DNA from: Rhodoferax saidenbachensis | Lineage (GTDB): Bacteria > Pseudomonadota > Gammaproteobacteria > Burkholderiales > Burkholderiaceae_C | Length of the DNA: 64,000 bases | Reading direction: 5' to 3' | Assembly (NCBI RefSeq): GCF_001955715.1 | Contig: NZ_CP019239.1 | Location: 1,798,001 to 1,862,000 of the forward strand | Part shown: positions 1 through 9,842 of the stretch, one piece after another | Layout of the letters: each line of letters starts with the position of its first letter | Position numbering within the stretch: position 1 is the stretch's first letter | Program-made: the position numbers and the translations under genes | Notes under the pieces: model-generated | What the model was told of the DNA's origin: nothing | Database searches by the model: none | What the model saw: only the letters and a program-made list of their open reading frames with translations

Positions 1-1
1 G

Positions 2-640
2 CTGACCCAGGGCGCGGTAGGGCAGCAACTGCTGGCCGCATTGGGGCGCCAGCAGTTGCAGGGCTTGGGGTTCATGGACAACGGGTTCAAACAAATGAGT
101 GCGCGCAAGCCGCTGCGCACGCCTGCCGATTACCAGGGGTTGCGGCTGCGCGTGCAGGCCTCGTCCGTGTTGCTGGCGCAAATGCAGGCGTTGGGCGCGC
201 AAGGTGTTGCCTTGCCTTTTGGCGAGTCGCGGCGGGCCTTGTCCAGCCGGGTGGTGGACGGCACGGAGAACCCGCTGTCCAATTTCCTCACGCAGGGACT
301 GGCCGACGTGCAGTCCGATGTGACGCTGACGCGGCATGGCTACCTGGGTTATGTGGTGCTGACCAATCCGCGCTTTTGGGCCAGCCTGGCTGCGGCAGAC
401 CGCCGCCTGCTGCAAACGGCGTTGGCAGATGCGCTGGCCTTTGGCAACGCGTTGTCGGCCACGCTGGACCAACAGGCGCTGACGCAATTGCGCAGCATGC
501 CAGGTGTGCGGATTCACGCTTTGAGTGAAGCCGAACGCGAGCGTTTGCGCACTGCTGCCCAACCGGCCTATACCTACTTTGAACGCAGTGTGGACAAAGC
601 TTTTTGGGCGCAAATTCGCAAGGATTTGGCGGCAAATTAA
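2..640 (+). CDS. TRAP transporter solute-binding protein (DctP family), C-terminal part
   Basis: The reading frame is open from the left edge, so the start lies outside the window; about 212 residues are visible. The protein would be the periplasmic binding component of a tripartite ATP-independent transporter, which binds C4-dicarboxylates or related organic acids and hands them to the DctQM membrane pair. The visible part shows the family's second half: a GLGFMDNGF segment, an RKPLRTPADYQGLRLRVQ stretch with the arginine that usually pairs with the substrate carboxylate, the VDGTENPL segment and the HGYLGYVVL strand. A dctA gene follows, suggesting a dicarboxylate-uptake locus. The bases just after the stop form a 10-bp palindrome (641-650). 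Substrate is inferred from family and context only. Confidence 0.88.
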   Translation: MTQGAVGQQLLAALGRQQLQGLGFMDNGFKQMSARKPLRTPADYQGLRLRVQASSVLLAQMQALGAQGVALPFGESRRALSSRVVDGTENPLSNFLTQGLADVQSDVTLTRHGYLGYVVLTNPRFWASLAAADRRLLQTALADALAFGNALSATLDQQALTQLRSMPGVRIHALSEAERERLRTAAQPAYTYFERSVDKAFWAQIRKDLAAN

Positions 641-791
641 GGGTTAACCCGACTGTTGAACGCCACAGTTGGCGGCACGGGCACGGTTCCGTATCGTTGC
701 GCTCTGTCCGGTAGCCCGGATCACCGCATGGTCGTTGGCCTCACAGCCCCCAGCCATTTTCCGTTCAACCTTTTCTCGCAAGGCCCCTGCC

Positions 792-2141
792 ATGTCTTTG
801 ACCACTGCGCGCAAGCCGCTCTACAAATCTCTTTACGCACAGGTCCTGTTCGCCGTCACCGTCGGCGTACTGCTGGGCCATTTTTATCCGCAAGTGGGGG
901 CTGACATGAAGCCCTTGGGCGATGGCTTTATCAAGCTCATCAAGATGATCATCGCCCCGATCATCTTCTGTACCGTGGTGGTCGGCATTGCCGGCATGGA
1001 GGACATGAAGAAGGTGGGCAAGACTGGCGGGCTGGCGCTGCTGTACTTTGAAATTGTTTCCACCCTGGCCCTGGTCGTGGGTCTGATCGTGGTGAACGTG
1101 CTGCAGCCTGGCGTGGGCATGCATGTGGATGCGGCATCGCTGGACACCAAGGGCATTGCGGCCTACACGGCACCCGGCAAGATGCAGGGCACCGTGGACT
1201 TCCTGTTGAATGTGATCCCCGTCTCTGTGGTCGATGCATTTGCCAAGGGAGAAATTCTGCAGGTGCTGCTGTTCTCCATGTTGTTCGGCTTTGCGCTGCA
1301 CCGCTTCGGCGGCCGCGGCACCATGGTGTTTGACTTCATCGAGAAGACATCCCACGTGTTGTTTGACATCGTGGGCATCATCATGAAGGTTGCTCCCATC
1401 GGCGCTTTCGGTGCCATGGCGTTCACGATTGGCAAGTACGGCGTGGATTCGTTGTTCTCCCTGGGCAAACTCATGGGGGCGTTCTATATCACCTGCCTGT
1501 TCTTTGTGTTTGGTGTGCTGGGTGTGATTGCCAAGCTGCACGGCTTCAGCATCTTCAAGTTTGTGCGCTACATCAAGGAAGAACTGCTCATCGTGCTGGG
1601 CACCTCATCCAGCGAGTCCGTGCTGCCGCGCATGATGGAAAAAATGGAAAACCTGGGTGCCCGCAAGTCGGTTGTGGGCCTGGTGATTCCTACCGGTTAC
1701 TCGTTCAACCTGGACGGCACGTCCATCTACCTGACCATGGCAGCGGTGTTCATTGCCCAAGCGACCGATACGCCGTTGGGTATCGTGGAACAGATCACAT
1801 TGCTGGCCGTGTTGTTGTTGACCTCCAAAGGCGCGGCCGGCATTACGGGCAGTGGTTTTATCGTGCTGGCTGCCACCTTGTCTGCCGTGGGCCACGTCCC
1901 GGTGGCAGGTCTCGCCTTGATTCTTGGGATTGACCGGTTCATGTCGGAGGCACGTGCACTGACCAATCTTGTGGGCAATGGGGTCGCCACGCTGGTGGTG
2001 GCCAAATGGACGGGTGACCTGGACATGAAGCGCTTGCAGGCCGGGCTGAACCACCCCACCGCGCAAGAATCCCAGGAGCCAGAAGTGATTCTGGACCAGC
2101 AGGTGGCACACATGGCCGTTGCATCGGGCAAACGTGCCTGA
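792..2141 (+). CDS. dctA: C4-dicarboxylate:cation symporter DctA
   Basis: Inner-membrane symporter of the DAACS family that takes up succinate, fumarate, malate and aspartate with protons or sodium. The protein is 449 residues, the usual DctA length. Visible family motifs are the glycine-rich [12 protein letters not shown] re-entrant loop near the middle, the [12 protein letters not shown] motif after it, and the [16 protein letters not shown] segment of the second hairpin. An upstream extension of the frame exists from 669, but I chose the ATG at 792 because it has an AAGG box about 8 bases upstream and begins the conserved sequence [18 protein letters not shown]. The gene follows a TRAP binding protein and is closed by a strong terminator, so it appears to be transcribed alone or with that gene. 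Confidence 0.95.
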   Translation: MSLTTARKPLYKSLYAQVLFAVTVGVLLGHFYPQVGADMKPLGDGFIKLIKMIIAPIIFCTVVVGIAGMEDMKKVGKTGGLALLYFEIVSTLALVVGLIVVNVLQPGVGMHVDAASLDTKGIAAYTAPGKMQGTVDFLLNVIPVSVVDAFAKGEILQVLLFSMLFGFALHRFGGRGTMVFDFIEKTSHVLFDIVGIIMKVAPIGAFGAMAFTIGKYGVDSLFSLGKLMGAFYITCLFFVFGVLGVIAKLHGFSIFKFVRYIKEELLIVLGTSSSESVLPRMMEKMENLGARKSVVGLVIPTGYSFNLDGTSIYLTMAAVFIAQATDTPLGIVEQITLLAVLLLTSKGAAGITGSGFIVLAATLSAVGHVPVAGLALILGIDRFMSEARALTNLVGNGVATLVVAKWTGDLDMKRLQAGLNHPTAQESQEPEVILDQQVAHMAVASGKRA

Positions 2142-2162
2142 GTATTCAGGGCGTTTACGGCA

Positions 2163-2186
2163 AGGGCACCTTCGGGTGCCCTTTTT
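2163..2186 (+). terminator. Rho-independent terminator of dctA
   Basis: An 8-bp perfect stem (AGGGCACC / GGTGCCCT) with a TTCG tetraloop is followed by a run of T, 22 bases after the dctA stop codon. Confidence 0.9.
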
Positions 2187-2260
2187 GTTGGGCGGGTGAC
2201 CTCATCTTGAGGGGCTGACCCACTTTGGCGGGTATAGGCAATGTCGCTCTAAATTTATGT

Positions 2261-2317
2261 GAAAAGTGCCTCTAGCCCTTATGTAATATGCGCAAGCAGC
2301 TATTGAAGATATAGCAA
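2261..2317 (+). repeat. Dispersed intergenic repeat, copy 1
   Basis: Copy of an element found ten times in this window. Its order is GTGCCTCTAGCCC, a short variable stretch, TGCGCAAGCAGC, then GCTAT, seven variable bases and ATAGC, then AA. The last part forms a 5-bp stem with a 7-nt loop. This copy ends 3 bases before the ppsR stop codon, between the convergent genes dctA and ppsR. Confidence 0.9.
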
Positions 2318-2320
2318 ACT

Positions 2321-3142
2321 CTAATACGTCAGCCGCTCCGGGTGGATTTCCTGCAGGATGGTGGTGGCGATTTCTTCGATGGACTTGGTCGTGGTGGACA
2401 GCCAGCGTATGCCGGTGCGGCGCATCATGGCCTCCGCCTCGGCCACTTCCATGCGGCAGTTCTCCAGCGAGGCGTATTTGGAGTTGGGGCGCCGTTCGTT
2501 GCGGATTTCGGAGAGGCGCTCGGGCTGGATGGTCAGGCCGAAAATCTTCGCCTTGTGGGCCACCAGTGCCGGTGGCAGTTGGCGCCGGTCAAAGTCTTCC
2601 GGGATCAGCGGGTAGTTGGACGCCTTCAGGCCGTATTGCATAGCCAGGTACAGCGAGGTGGGCGTCTTGCCGCTGCGGCTCACGCCGACAAGAATCACGT
2701 CGCTTTGCTCCAGGTCGCGGTTGCTCTGGCCGTCGTCGTGCGCCAGCGAGAAGTTGATGGCCTCAATGCGGTCGTGGTATTCCTTGCTTTTGCTGGCATC
2801 GCTGAAACGGCCGATGCGGTGGTTGGACTTGATCTGCAGCTCGTTTTCCAGCGGGTTCACAAACATGCCAAACATGTCCAGCAGCATGCCCTGGCAGCCT
2901 TCCTGGATCACTTTGAGCACCTCCATGTTCACCAGTGTGGTGAAAACAATGGGTTTGTTGCCGTCTGCCACCCCGGTGTGGTTGATCTGGCGCACTGCCT
3001 GGTAGGCCTTGTCGGCCGTGTCCACAAAGGGCAGGCGCACGTGGCGGGCCTTCATCTCAAACTGGGCCAGGATGGCGTTGCCAAAGGTCTCGGCGGTGAT
3101 GCCGGTGCCGTCTGAAATGAAAAATACGGTGCGTTGGTGCAT
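2321..3142 (-). CDS. ppsR: Phosphoenolpyruvate synthase regulatory protein PpsR (kinase/pyrophosphorylase)
   Basis: Bifunctional serine/threonine kinase and phosphorylase of the former DUF299 family. It inactivates PEP synthase by ADP-dependent phosphorylation of an active-site threonine and reactivates it with phosphate. The protein has 273 residues, typical for the family. It begins [18 protein letters not shown], and the P-loop-like nucleotide site [15 protein letters not shown] lies near residue 155. The gene is divergent from ppsA, its expected target, with a 218-base gap. That gap holds a direct repeat of GGGCGGGTCC at 3285 and 3306 and a weak TACAAT box at 3219. Assignment follows from sequence and neighbourhood. 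Confidence 0.96.
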   Translation of the reverse strand: MHQRTVFFISDGTGITAETFGNAILAQFEMKARHVRLPFVDTADKAYQAVRQINHTGVADGNKPIVFTTLVNMEVLKVIQEGCQGMLLDMFGMFVNPLENELQIKSNHRIGRFSDASKSKEYHDRIEAINFSLAHDDGQSNRDLEQSDVILVGVSRSGKTPTSLYLAMQYGLKASNYPLIPEDFDRRQLPPALVAHKAKIFGLTIQPERLSEIRNERRPNSKYASLENCRMEVAEAEAMMRRTGIRWLSTTTKSIEEIATTILQEIHPERLTY

Positions 3143-3360
3143 GGGGTGGGGTCCAGGGTGTCAGTGATCTGCAAGCGCGCCCGGGTTTTCCGCCGCCTCA
3201 ACGGCCGCCCTCGCCACCTACAATCACCGCAATTTAGCGCATTTGGCAACCGGCGCGTTTTCCAGAACACCAACAACAGAAAACGGGCGGGTCCTGCGCG
3301 GCTGCGGGCGGGTCCAGGACCTGCGGGCCATGAAACGGTTTTAACTTCTGGAGCATTCCT

Positions 3361-5766
3361 ATGTCTAATCTTTTCAACCCCACCGACCTGGTCGTCCCCT
3401 TCGAGCTGCTGCGCATGGCCGATGTGGAATCCGTGGGGGGCAAAAACGCCAGCCTGGGGGAGATGATTTCCCAGCTACCGCAGGGCGTGAAAGTGCCTAC
3501 CGGGTTTGCCACCACGGCGCATGCTTTCCGCCAGTTTCTGGCGCACGCTGGCCTGGCCGAAAAGATCAGCGCCAAGCTGAAAACCTTGGACACGGAAGAT
3601 GTACGCGCGCTGGCCCAGGTCGGTGCCGAGATTCGCGCCATGGTGGAGGCCCAGCCTTTTCCCGCCGATCTGGAAAAAGCCATCCGTGCAGCTTTCGTCA
3701 CCTTGTCCGGTGGCCAAGCCCAAGCCAGTTTTGCCGTGCGCTCGTCTGCCACGGCCGAAGACTTGCCTGATGCGTCCTTTGCCGGCCAGCAGGAAACCTT
3801 CCTCAATGTGGTCGGCATCGAGGACGTGCTGCACAAGATGAAAGAGGTATTTGCCTCGCTCTACAACGACCGCGCCATCAGCTACCGCGTGCACAAGGGC
3901 TTTGCCCACGACGTGGTAGCCCTCTCTGCCGGTGTGCAGCGCATGGTGCGCTCCGACTTGGGCGCGGCTGGCGTGATGTTCACGATCGACACCGAATCGG
4001 GTTTTGACCAGGTGGTGTTCATCACCTCCAGCTACGGCCTGGGTGAGACGGTGGTGCAGGGTGCTGTGAACCCCGACGAGTTCTATGTGCACAAGCCCAT
4101 TCTGCGCGCTGGCAAGAAAGCCGTGATTCGCCGCAACCTGGGCTCCAAGCTCTTGCAGATGGTGTTCACGACACCCGAAGAAAAAGTTGCAGAAGGTCCG
4201 ATGAAGGGCAAGCTGGTCAAAACCACCGACGTGCCCACCGAGCTGCGCAACCGTTACTCGCTGACCGATGCCGACGTGGAGCAACTGGCCCGCTACGCGC
4301 TGGTGATCGAAGAGCACTATGGCCGCCCCATGGACATCGAGTGGGGCAAGGACGGCATCGACGGCGAGCTCTACATCCTGCAGGCGCGCCCCGAGACGGT
4401 GAAGAGCCAGGCTGGCGACAAGGTCGAGCTGCGCTACAAACTCAAAGGCAAGGGCGCGGTGCTGGTCGAAGGCCGTGCCATTGGGCAGAAGATCGGCACC
4501 GGCCCGGTGCGCATCGTGCACAACATCAGCGAGATGGACCAGGTGCAAGCCGGTGACATTCTGGTGACCGACATGACCGACCCGAACTGGGAGCCGGTCA
4601 TGAAACGCGCCAGCGCCATCGTCACCAACCGCGGTGGCCGCACCTGCCACGCTGCCATCATTGCGCGCGAATTGGGCATTCCGGCTGTGGTGGGCTGTGG
4701 CAATGCCACCGATACGCTCAAGGACGGCATGCTGGTGACCGTGAGCTGCGCTGAGGGTGACACCGGTTTCATCTACGACGGCCTGCTGGAAACGGAAGTG
4801 TCCGAAGTACAGCGCGGCGCGATGCCCGAGATTCCCGTCAAGATCATGATGAACGTGGGCAACCCTCAGCTCGCGTTTGACTTCTGCCAGTTGCCCAACC
4901 AGGGCGTGGGCTTGGCCCGGCTGGAGTTCATCATCAACAACAACATTGGTGTGCACCCCAAGGCCATCCTCGACTACCCGAATGTGGACGCGGACCTGAA
5001 AAAGGCCGTGGAATCCGTGGCACGCGGACACGCTTCGCCACGCGCGTTTTATGTGGACCGCGTCGCCGAAGGGGTGGCCACCATTGCTGCGGCCTTCTGG
5101 CCCAAGCCGGTGATCGTGCGCCTGTCGGACTTCAAGAGCAACGAATACCGCAAGCTGATTGGCGGCAGCCGTTACGAGCCCGAAGAAGAAAACCCGATGC
5201 TGGGCTTCCGCGGCGCCGTGCGTTACACCAGCACCGAGTTTGGTGAAGCCTTTGCCATGGAGTGCGAGGCCCTCAAGCGCGTGCGCAACGACATGGGCCT
5301 GACCAATGTGCAGGTCATGGTGCCCTTTGTGCGCACGCTGGGCCAGGCCAAGAAGGTCACCGAACTGCTGGCACGCCACGGACTGCAACGCGGTCAGGAT
5401 GACCTCAAGCTGGTGATGATGTGCGAGATTCCCAGCAACGCCATCCTGGCCGACCAGTTCCTCGAATACTTCGACGGCTTCTCCATCGGCTCCAACGACC
5501 TGACCCAGCTCACGCTGGGCCTGGACCGCGATTCCGGGCTGGAGCTGCTGGCAGCCGACTTTGATGAGCGTGACCCGGCCGTCAAGGCGCTGATTAGCCT
5601 GGCGATTGCCGCATGCAAACGCCAGGGCAAGTACATCGGCATTTGCGGCCAGGGCCCCAGCGATCACCCGGATTTTGCGGTGTGGCTGGAGCGTGAGGGC
5701 ATTTCCTCGATTTCCCTGAACCCGGACTCGGTGATCGCGACCTGGCAGCAACTCGCGACGAAATGA
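3361..5766 (+). CDS. ppsA: Phosphoenolpyruvate synthase
   Basis: Cytoplasmic enzyme converting pyruvate and ATP to phosphoenolpyruvate, AMP and phosphate, needed for growth on pyruvate and organic acids. At 801 residues it has the full three-domain architecture. The N-terminal ATP-grasp domain begins with the [11 protein letters not shown] motif. The central swivelling domain carries the catalytic histidine in [21 protein letters not shown] near residue 424; the threonine two positions earlier is the PpsR target in this family. The C-terminal TIM-barrel domain has [17 protein letters not shown] and the C-terminal ICGQGPS motif. Divergent from its regulator ppsR; its stop overlaps the next start by 4 bases (ATGA), implying co-transcription and translational coupling with the symporter. 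Confidence 0.97.
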   Translation: MSNLFNPTDLVVPFELLRMADVESVGGKNASLGEMISQLPQGVKVPTGFATTAHAFRQFLAHAGLAEKISAKLKTLDTEDVRALAQVGAEIRAMVEAQPFPADLEKAIRAAFVTLSGGQAQASFAVRSSATAEDLPDASFAGQQETFLNVVGIEDVLHKMKEVFASLYNDRAISYRVHKGFAHDVVALSAGVQRMVRSDLGAAGVMFTIDTESGFDQVVFITSSYGLGETVVQGAVNPDEFYVHKPILRAGKKAVIRRNLGSKLLQMVFTTPEEKVAEGPMKGKLVKTTDVPTELRNRYSLTDADVEQLARYALVIEEHYGRPMDIEWGKDGIDGELYILQARPETVKSQAGDKVELRYKLKGKGAVLVEGRAIGQKIGTGPVRIVHNISEMDQVQAGDILVTDMTDPNWEPVMKRASAIVTNRGGRTCHAAIIARELGIPAVVGCGNATDTLKDGMLVTVSCAEGDTGFIYDGLLETEVSEVQRGAMPEIPVKIMMNVGNPQLAFDFCQLPNQGVGLARLEFIINNNIGVHPKAILDYPNVDADLKKAVESVARGHASPRAFYVDRVAEGVATIAAAFWPKPVIVRLSDFKSNEYRKLIGGSRYEPEEENPMLGFRGAVRYTSTEFGEAFAMECEALKRVRNDMGLTNVQVMVPFVRTLGQAKKVTELLARHGLQRGQDDLKLVMMCEIPSNAILADQFLEYFDGFSIGSNDLTQLTLGLDRDSGLELLAADFDERDPAVKALISLAIAACKRQGKYIGICGQGPSDHPDFAVWLEREGISSISLNPDSVIATWQQLATK

Positions 5767-8057
5767 CGCAGCCGCAGACCAAGCGCCGCTGGCAACTGCA
5801 CGCAGGCTTGTTGGCGCTGTGGTTTGCCGCGTCGTTCGGGGTGGTGTTCTTTGCCCGCGACCTGCAGACGGTGGTCGCGTCCTGGCCTGTGAGCTTCTGG
5901 TTTGCAGCCCAGGGCTCGGTGCTGGTTTTTATTGCCATTGTGGTGGTGTTCGCGTGGCGCGCCAACCGAAGGGAAGGGGACGCTCCGGACTTTGACCAAC
6001 ATGCGTATGGCCAATACAAACGCCGGATCAACCGCCGTTTTGTTTTCTATGTCGGTGGGCTGCTTGCGCTGTTGCTGGCGCTGGCGGTTGCCGAGCATTT
6101 TGGCCTGCCCAAAGCCTGGGTGGCCGGACTGTTCCTGTCGGTCACTTTGATTCTGTACGCGGTGATAGGCGTGTACGGACGCACTGCCGATGCGGCGGAG
6201 TATTACGTGGCCGGGCGGCGCGTTCCGGCCATGTACAACGGCATGGCCACAGCCGCAGACTGGATGAGTGCGGCGTCTTTCATCAGCCTGGCTGGTGGCT
6301 TGTACCTGCAGGGGTTTTCGGGCTCCAGCAACCAGCCCGGCGGTTTGGCCTACGTTCTGGGCTGGACTGGGGGGTTTTGCCTGGTGGCCTTGCTGGTGGC
6401 GCCTTATCTGCGGCGCATGAAGCTGTACACCGTGCCCGACTATTTTGCCGTGCGTTTCGGTGGGCGCTGGCCGCGCATGATTGCGGCGTTGGCAGCAGTA
6501 TTGTGTTCATTCACCTACGTGGTGGCGCAGATTTACGGTGTGGGGCTGATTACGTCGCGCCTGACGGGGGTGCATTTCGAGATCGGCATTTTGCTGGGCC
6601 TCGGTGGTGTGCTGGTGTGTTCGTTCCTGGGTGGCATGCGTGCAGTGACCTGGACGCAGGTGACCCAGTACGTGGTCATCATCCTGGCGTTCCTGATTCC
6701 TGTGTCCTGGCTGGCCTACAAGCAGATCGGCAACCCGCTGGCGCCCCTGGTCTATGGACAGCAACTGGAAAAAATCGCCACCATGGAGAAGCAGTTGATG
6801 GACTCGCCGGCAGAGCAGCAGGTGATCGCTGAGTATGCCCGCCGTGCCGAGTCGTATGCGAAGAAACTGGAAAACGTGGAGAAGTCCTTGTATGCCGAGC
6901 GACAGGCATTGCGTGACCAATTGCGTGCCTTGGCGGAAGCCCGCATAGATGATGGACGCGTCACGCTTTTGCGGCGCGAACTGGCGGCATTGCCCAAGGA
7001 TGCTGACACGGCACGTGAGGTCTGGAGCCGGGCGCGGGCCGACAACCTGGAGCGAGCCTGGCCGCTGGGCGGGATGCCGCCCCATGCGACTCCTTTTGCC
7101 GGTGATCCGGCAGGCACGGATGAAGAACAGCAGATCTTTGACAATTCGCGCCTGAACTTCTTGGCCCTGATGTTTTGCTTGATGGTCGGAACGGCAGGTT
7201 TGCCGCATTTGCTGACGCGTTACTACACCACGCCCACCGTGTCCGAGTCCCGCCGCTCCGTGGCCTGGTCTTTGTTTTTCATTGCCCTGTTGTATTTATC
7301 AGCGCCCGCGCTGGCGGTGATGGTCAAGTACGAAGTCATGACGCACCTGGTCGGCCAGCCTTTTGACAGTCTGCCCGCCTGGGTCGCCCAGTGGGCGCGG
7401 GACCCGGCACTGCTGGCGGTGTCGGATGTGAATGGTGACCATATCCTGCAGTTTGCCGAGCTCAAGATCGGCGCCGATCTGGTGATGTTGGCCACGCCTG
7501 AAATTGGGGGCTTGCCCTATGTGGTGTCGGTGCTGGTGGCTGCGGGTGGTCTGGCGGCAGCGCTGTCCACGGCCGACGGCCTGCTGCTGACCATTGGCAA
7601 TGCACTGGCCCACGACGTTTACTTTGACGGGGACGACGGCAACAAGGCCCGGGCGATGCGGCGCGTCATGTGGTCCAAATTTGCCTTGCTGGTGGTGGCC
7701 TTGATTGCGGCGTATGTGGCGGCGCAGCGGCCGATTGGCATCCTGTACTTGGTTTCTGCGTCCTTTTCGCTGGCCGGCGCGGCTTTTGTGCCTGCCATGG
7801 TGCTGGGGATTTTCTGGAAAGGCTGCACGCGGGCTGGCGCTGTGGGTGGCATGTTGGCGGGCTTGAGCATCACGATGTACTACATGGCGTTCAACCTACC
7901 GGCGGTCCGCAGTGCGTTCAACCTGAGCGGGGACGGGCTGTGGTTTGGTATCCAGCCCATATCCGCCGGGGTTTTCGGGGTGGCTGCGGGGCTGTGTGTC
8001 ACCGTCGTGTTGAGTCTGCTGACCCCGGTTTCCGAACCGGCAGCGCCCGCTGCCTAG
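5763..8057 (+). CDS. Sodium:solute symporter (VC_2705-type) with an N-terminal fused DUF4212 small subunit
   Basis: Inner-membrane sodium-coupled symporter of the SSS family, 764 residues, longer than usual. Residues about 8-70 ([27 protein letters not shown]) match the small-subunit family DUF4212, which normally is a separate short gene before this type of symporter. The symporter proper starts near residue 100, with the family motif [21 protein letters not shown] around 158-178. Two soluble loops stand out: a charged, coiled-coil-like insertion at about 333-460, and a loop at 555-566 with acidic spacing like an EF-hand (D555, N557, D559, E566). Overlap with ppsA suggests uptake of a gluconeogenic acid such as acetate or pyruvate, but the substrate is not shown by sequence. 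Confidence 0.9.
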   Translation: MTQPQTKRRWQLHAGLLALWFAASFGVVFFARDLQTVVASWPVSFWFAAQGSVLVFIAIVVVFAWRANRREGDAPDFDQHAYGQYKRRINRRFVFYVGGLLALLLALAVAEHFGLPKAWVAGLFLSVTLILYAVIGVYGRTADAAEYYVAGRRVPAMYNGMATAADWMSAASFISLAGGLYLQGFSGSSNQPGGLAYVLGWTGGFCLVALLVAPYLRRMKLYTVPDYFAVRFGGRWPRMIAALAAVLCSFTYVVAQIYGVGLITSRLTGVHFEIGILLGLGGVLVCSFLGGMRAVTWTQVTQYVVIILAFLIPVSWLAYKQIGNPLAPLVYGQQLEKIATMEKQLMDSPAEQQVIAEYARRAESYAKKLENVEKSLYAERQALRDQLRALAEARIDDGRVTLLRRELAALPKDADTAREVWSRARADNLERAWPLGGMPPHATPFAGDPAGTDEEQQIFDNSRLNFLALMFCLMVGTAGLPHLLTRYYTTPTVSESRRSVAWSLFFIALLYLSAPALAVMVKYEVMTHLVGQPFDSLPAWVAQWARDPALLAVSDVNGDHILQFAELKIGADLVMLATPEIGGLPYVVSVLVAAGGLAAALSTADGLLLTIGNALAHDVYFDGDDGNKARAMRRVMWSKFALLVVALIAAYVAAQRPIGILYLVSASFSLAGAAFVPAMVLGIFWKGCTRAGAVGGMLAGLSITMYYMAFNLPAVRSAFNLSGDGLWFGIQPISAGVFGVAAGLCVTVVLSLLTPVSEPAAPAA

Positions 8058-8065
8058 GCGCCGGG

Positions 8066-8094
8066 TTGAGGTTCCTGGCGAGCTGGGCTATAAT
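8066..8094 (+). promoter_or_regulatory. Sigma-70 promoter of the rpsF operon
   Basis: A -35 box TTGAGG (8066-8071) and a perfect -10 box TATAAT (8089-8094) are separated by exactly 17 bases, about 110 bases upstream of rpsF. The promoter begins just after the stop codon of the symporter gene. Confidence 0.85.
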
Positions 8095-8149
8095 CGCGGG
8101 CTTCGCCTTGCTGCACCTCAATTAGACGCTGAGGGCAGCTTTATTTTCA

Positions 8150-8181
8150 CCGGCACGAAAGTGCTGGGCCCAGATACTGGG
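8150..8181 (+). promoter_or_regulatory. Structured rpsF leader, candidate S6:S18 autoregulatory element
   Basis: The leader of rpsF contains a 7-bp hairpin with a GAAA tetraloop (8150-8167) followed by a second short hairpin CCCAG-ATA-CTGGG (8169-8181), ending 19 bases before the start codon. The first stem begins with CCG. Many bacteria have an rpsF leader that binds the S6:S18 complex through a CCG-containing loop. The match here is by position and general shape only. Confidence 0.4.
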
Positions 8182-8200
8182 AAATCCACAAGGAGTATCA

Positions 8201-8566
8201 ATGCGTCATTATGAAATCATCCTCATGATCCACCCGGATCAGAGCGAACAAGTTCCTGCGATGCTGGAACGTTACAAGGGCATGATCACCGCTGGCGGTG
8301 GCAAGGTCCACCGTGTTGAAGACTGGGGCCGTCGTCAGATGGTTTACATGATCAACAAGCTGGCCAAGGCCCACTACCTGTGCGTCAACATCGAAGCCGA
8401 CCAGGCCGTGATGTCCGAACTGGAACACGCTTTCAAGTTCAACGACGCCGTGTTGCGCCACCTCACCGTGCTGAAGAAAAAAGCCGAAACAGGTCCTTCG
8501 TCCATGATGAAGACTGTGGAACGCGAAGACGCACGCAAGGCCCAACAGGCCGAGTACCAAGCGTAA
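8201..8566 (+). CDS. rpsF: 30S ribosomal protein S6
   Basis: Component of the small-subunit platform that binds with S18 to 16S rRNA. The 121-residue product begins [19 protein letters not shown] and contains the family segment [21 protein letters not shown] and the YLCVNIEA strand. A clear AAGGAG box lies at the right distance upstream of the ATG. First gene of the rpsF-priB-rpsR-rplI operon, the standard betaproteobacterial order, driven by the promoter at 8066-8094. Confidence 0.98.
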   Translation: MRHYEIILMIHPDQSEQVPAMLERYKGMITAGGGKVHRVEDWGRRQMVYMINKLAKAHYLCVNIEADQAVMSELEHAFKFNDAVLRHLTVLKKKAETGPSSMMKTVEREDARKAQQAEYQA

Positions 8567-8589
8567 TCAACGCATTTGCCTGAAAAGGA

Positions 8590-8883
8590 GTGCAAGCCAA
8601 CTCACTGGTTTTAAGTGCCTGTATCGCAGCGGTGGAATCCATGCGTTACACGCCAGCCGGTTTACCCGCTCTGAACCTGCAGCTCGAACACGAGTCGCAG
8701 GTGACAGAAGCAGGGGGCCAGCGAACCGTGAAGGTGGTAGTGAAAGCAGTGGCTTTCGGCACATTGGCAGAGCGGCTTGCAAAGCAGGCCCTCGGCAGTG
8801 TCTGGAAGTTCAACGGTTTTCTCGCCAATGCACGCCACGGCAAATCCGTCGTTTTCCATATTCAAGATTTCTTGCAAGATTAA
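8590..8883 (+). CDS. priB: Primosomal replication protein N (PriB)
   Basis: Single-stranded-DNA-binding OB-fold protein of the replication-restart primosome, working with PriA at stalled forks. The 97-residue product shows the family features LVLSACIAAVESMRYTPAG at the start and SVVFHIQDFL at the end, and lies between rpsF and rpsR as usual. The start is odd: the only in-frame initiator giving the full N-terminus is GTG at 8590, because a stop lies at 8581, and the AAGGAG sequence (8585-8590) runs directly into that codon with no spacer. Translation may depend on coupling to rpsF, 23 bases upstream, or start slightly downstream. Confidence 0.9.
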   Translation: MQANSLVLSACIAAVESMRYTPAGLPALNLQLEHESQVTEAGGQRTVKVVVKAVAFGTLAERLAKQALGSVWKFNGFLANARHGKSVVFHIQDFLQD

Positions 8884-8900
8884 TTTTTTAGGAGTCCATC

Positions 8901-9182
8901 ATGCCCGGACCAAAACGTTTCAACAAAGACAAGCGCCCCAAGCGCAACACACAATCACTGCTGTTCAAGCGCAAGCGCTTTTGCCGCTTCACCGTAACCG
9001 GTGTGGAAGAGATTGACTACAAAGACATCGACACGCTGCGTGACTTCATTGCTGAAAACGGCAAGATCATCCCCGCACGCCTGACCGGTACCCGCGCTAT
9101 TTTCCAGCGCCAACTGAATACCGCTATCAAGCGCGCTCGCTTCCTGGCGATGCTGCCTTACAGCGACCAGCACAAGATCTAA
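8901..9182 (+). CDS. rpsR: 30S ribosomal protein S18
   Basis: Basic small-subunit protein, partner of S6. The 93-residue product has the conserved core [27 protein letters not shown] followed by the [18 protein letters not shown] helix. The N-terminal [17 protein letters not shown] extension is typical of betaproteobacteria. A TTAGGAG box precedes the ATG. Third gene of the operon, 17 bases after priB and 12 bases before rplI. Confidence 0.98.
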   Translation: MPGPKRFNKDKRPKRNTQSLLFKRKRFCRFTVTGVEEIDYKDIDTLRDFIAENGKIIPARLTGTRAIFQRQLNTAIKRARFLAMLPYSDQHKI

Positions 9183-9194
9183 GGAGCTCCGACC

Positions 9195-9647
9195 ATGCAA
9201 ATTATTCTGCTCGACAAGGTCGTGAACCTCGGCAACCTGGGCGAAATCGTCAAGGTCAAAGATGGCTACGCACGCAACTTCCTGATCCCTTCCGGCCGTG
9301 CACGCCGCGCTACCGAATCTGCCAAGGCAGAGTTCGAAGCCAAGCGCGCCGAACTGGAAAAGGCTGCTGCCGCCAAGCTGGCTGAATGCCAGGCTCTGGG
9401 TGCCAAGCTCGGTGGCACGACCATCAAGCTGACCCAAAAGGCCGGTGTGGATGGCCGTCTGTTTGGTTCCGTGACCAACTACGACATCGCTGAAGAGCTG
9501 GTCAAGGGCGGCTACAAGGTTGCCAAGTCCCAGATCCGTATGCCCAATGGTCCTATCAAGCTCGTGAGCGATAGCACCGTGAGCGTGGCTCTGCACACCG
9601 ACGTGGTGGTGGACATCACCGTTTCCGTGTACGGCGAAACCGCTTAA
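9195..9647 (+). CDS. rplI: 50S ribosomal protein L9
   Basis: Elongated large-subunit protein that binds 23S rRNA near the L1 stalk. The 150 residues begin [21 protein letters not shown], with the N-terminal domain motif [18 protein letters not shown]; a charged helix then leads to the C-terminal domain with [14 protein letters not shown] precedes the ATG. Last gene of the operon, followed by two hairpins (9665-9678 and a terminator at 9691-9723). Confidence 0.98.
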   Translation: MQIILLDKVVNLGNLGEIVKVKDGYARNFLIPSGRARRATESAKAEFEAKRAELEKAAAAKLAECQALGAKLGGTTIKLTQKAGVDGRLFGSVTNYDIAEELVKGGYKVAKSQIRMPNGPIKLVSDSTVSVALHTDVVVDITVSVYGETA

Positions 9648-9690
9648 CAGCATTTGACGGCGTACCCCGGCAACGGGGAGCCTTCTACCC

Positions 9691-9723
9691 AAAAGCCGCC
9701 GGGGCAGGTCCCTTGCGGCTTTT
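9691..9723 (+). terminator. Terminator after rplI
   Basis: A 9-bp inverted repeat (AAAAGCCGC / GCGGCTTTT) closes the ribosomal operon. A smaller CCCCG-GCAA-CGGGG hairpin precedes it at 9665-9678. Confidence 0.75.
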
Positions 9724-9842
9724 GTGCTTTGGGTGCGTAGTTATCCCGCTATTTACACAGTTTGTCCACAACTTGCTCCCAGCCTTTCCATCGACGCGAC
9801 CCCATCCGCGTCGTAGTATGAAAGGCTTGAAGGAACCCCCCC

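Noticed and set aside
3475..5751. 758-residue minus-strand frame opposite ppsA
   Set aside because: The composition (His/Val/Ala-rich, no motifs) is what the complement of a GC-rich gene gives; ppsA is certain.
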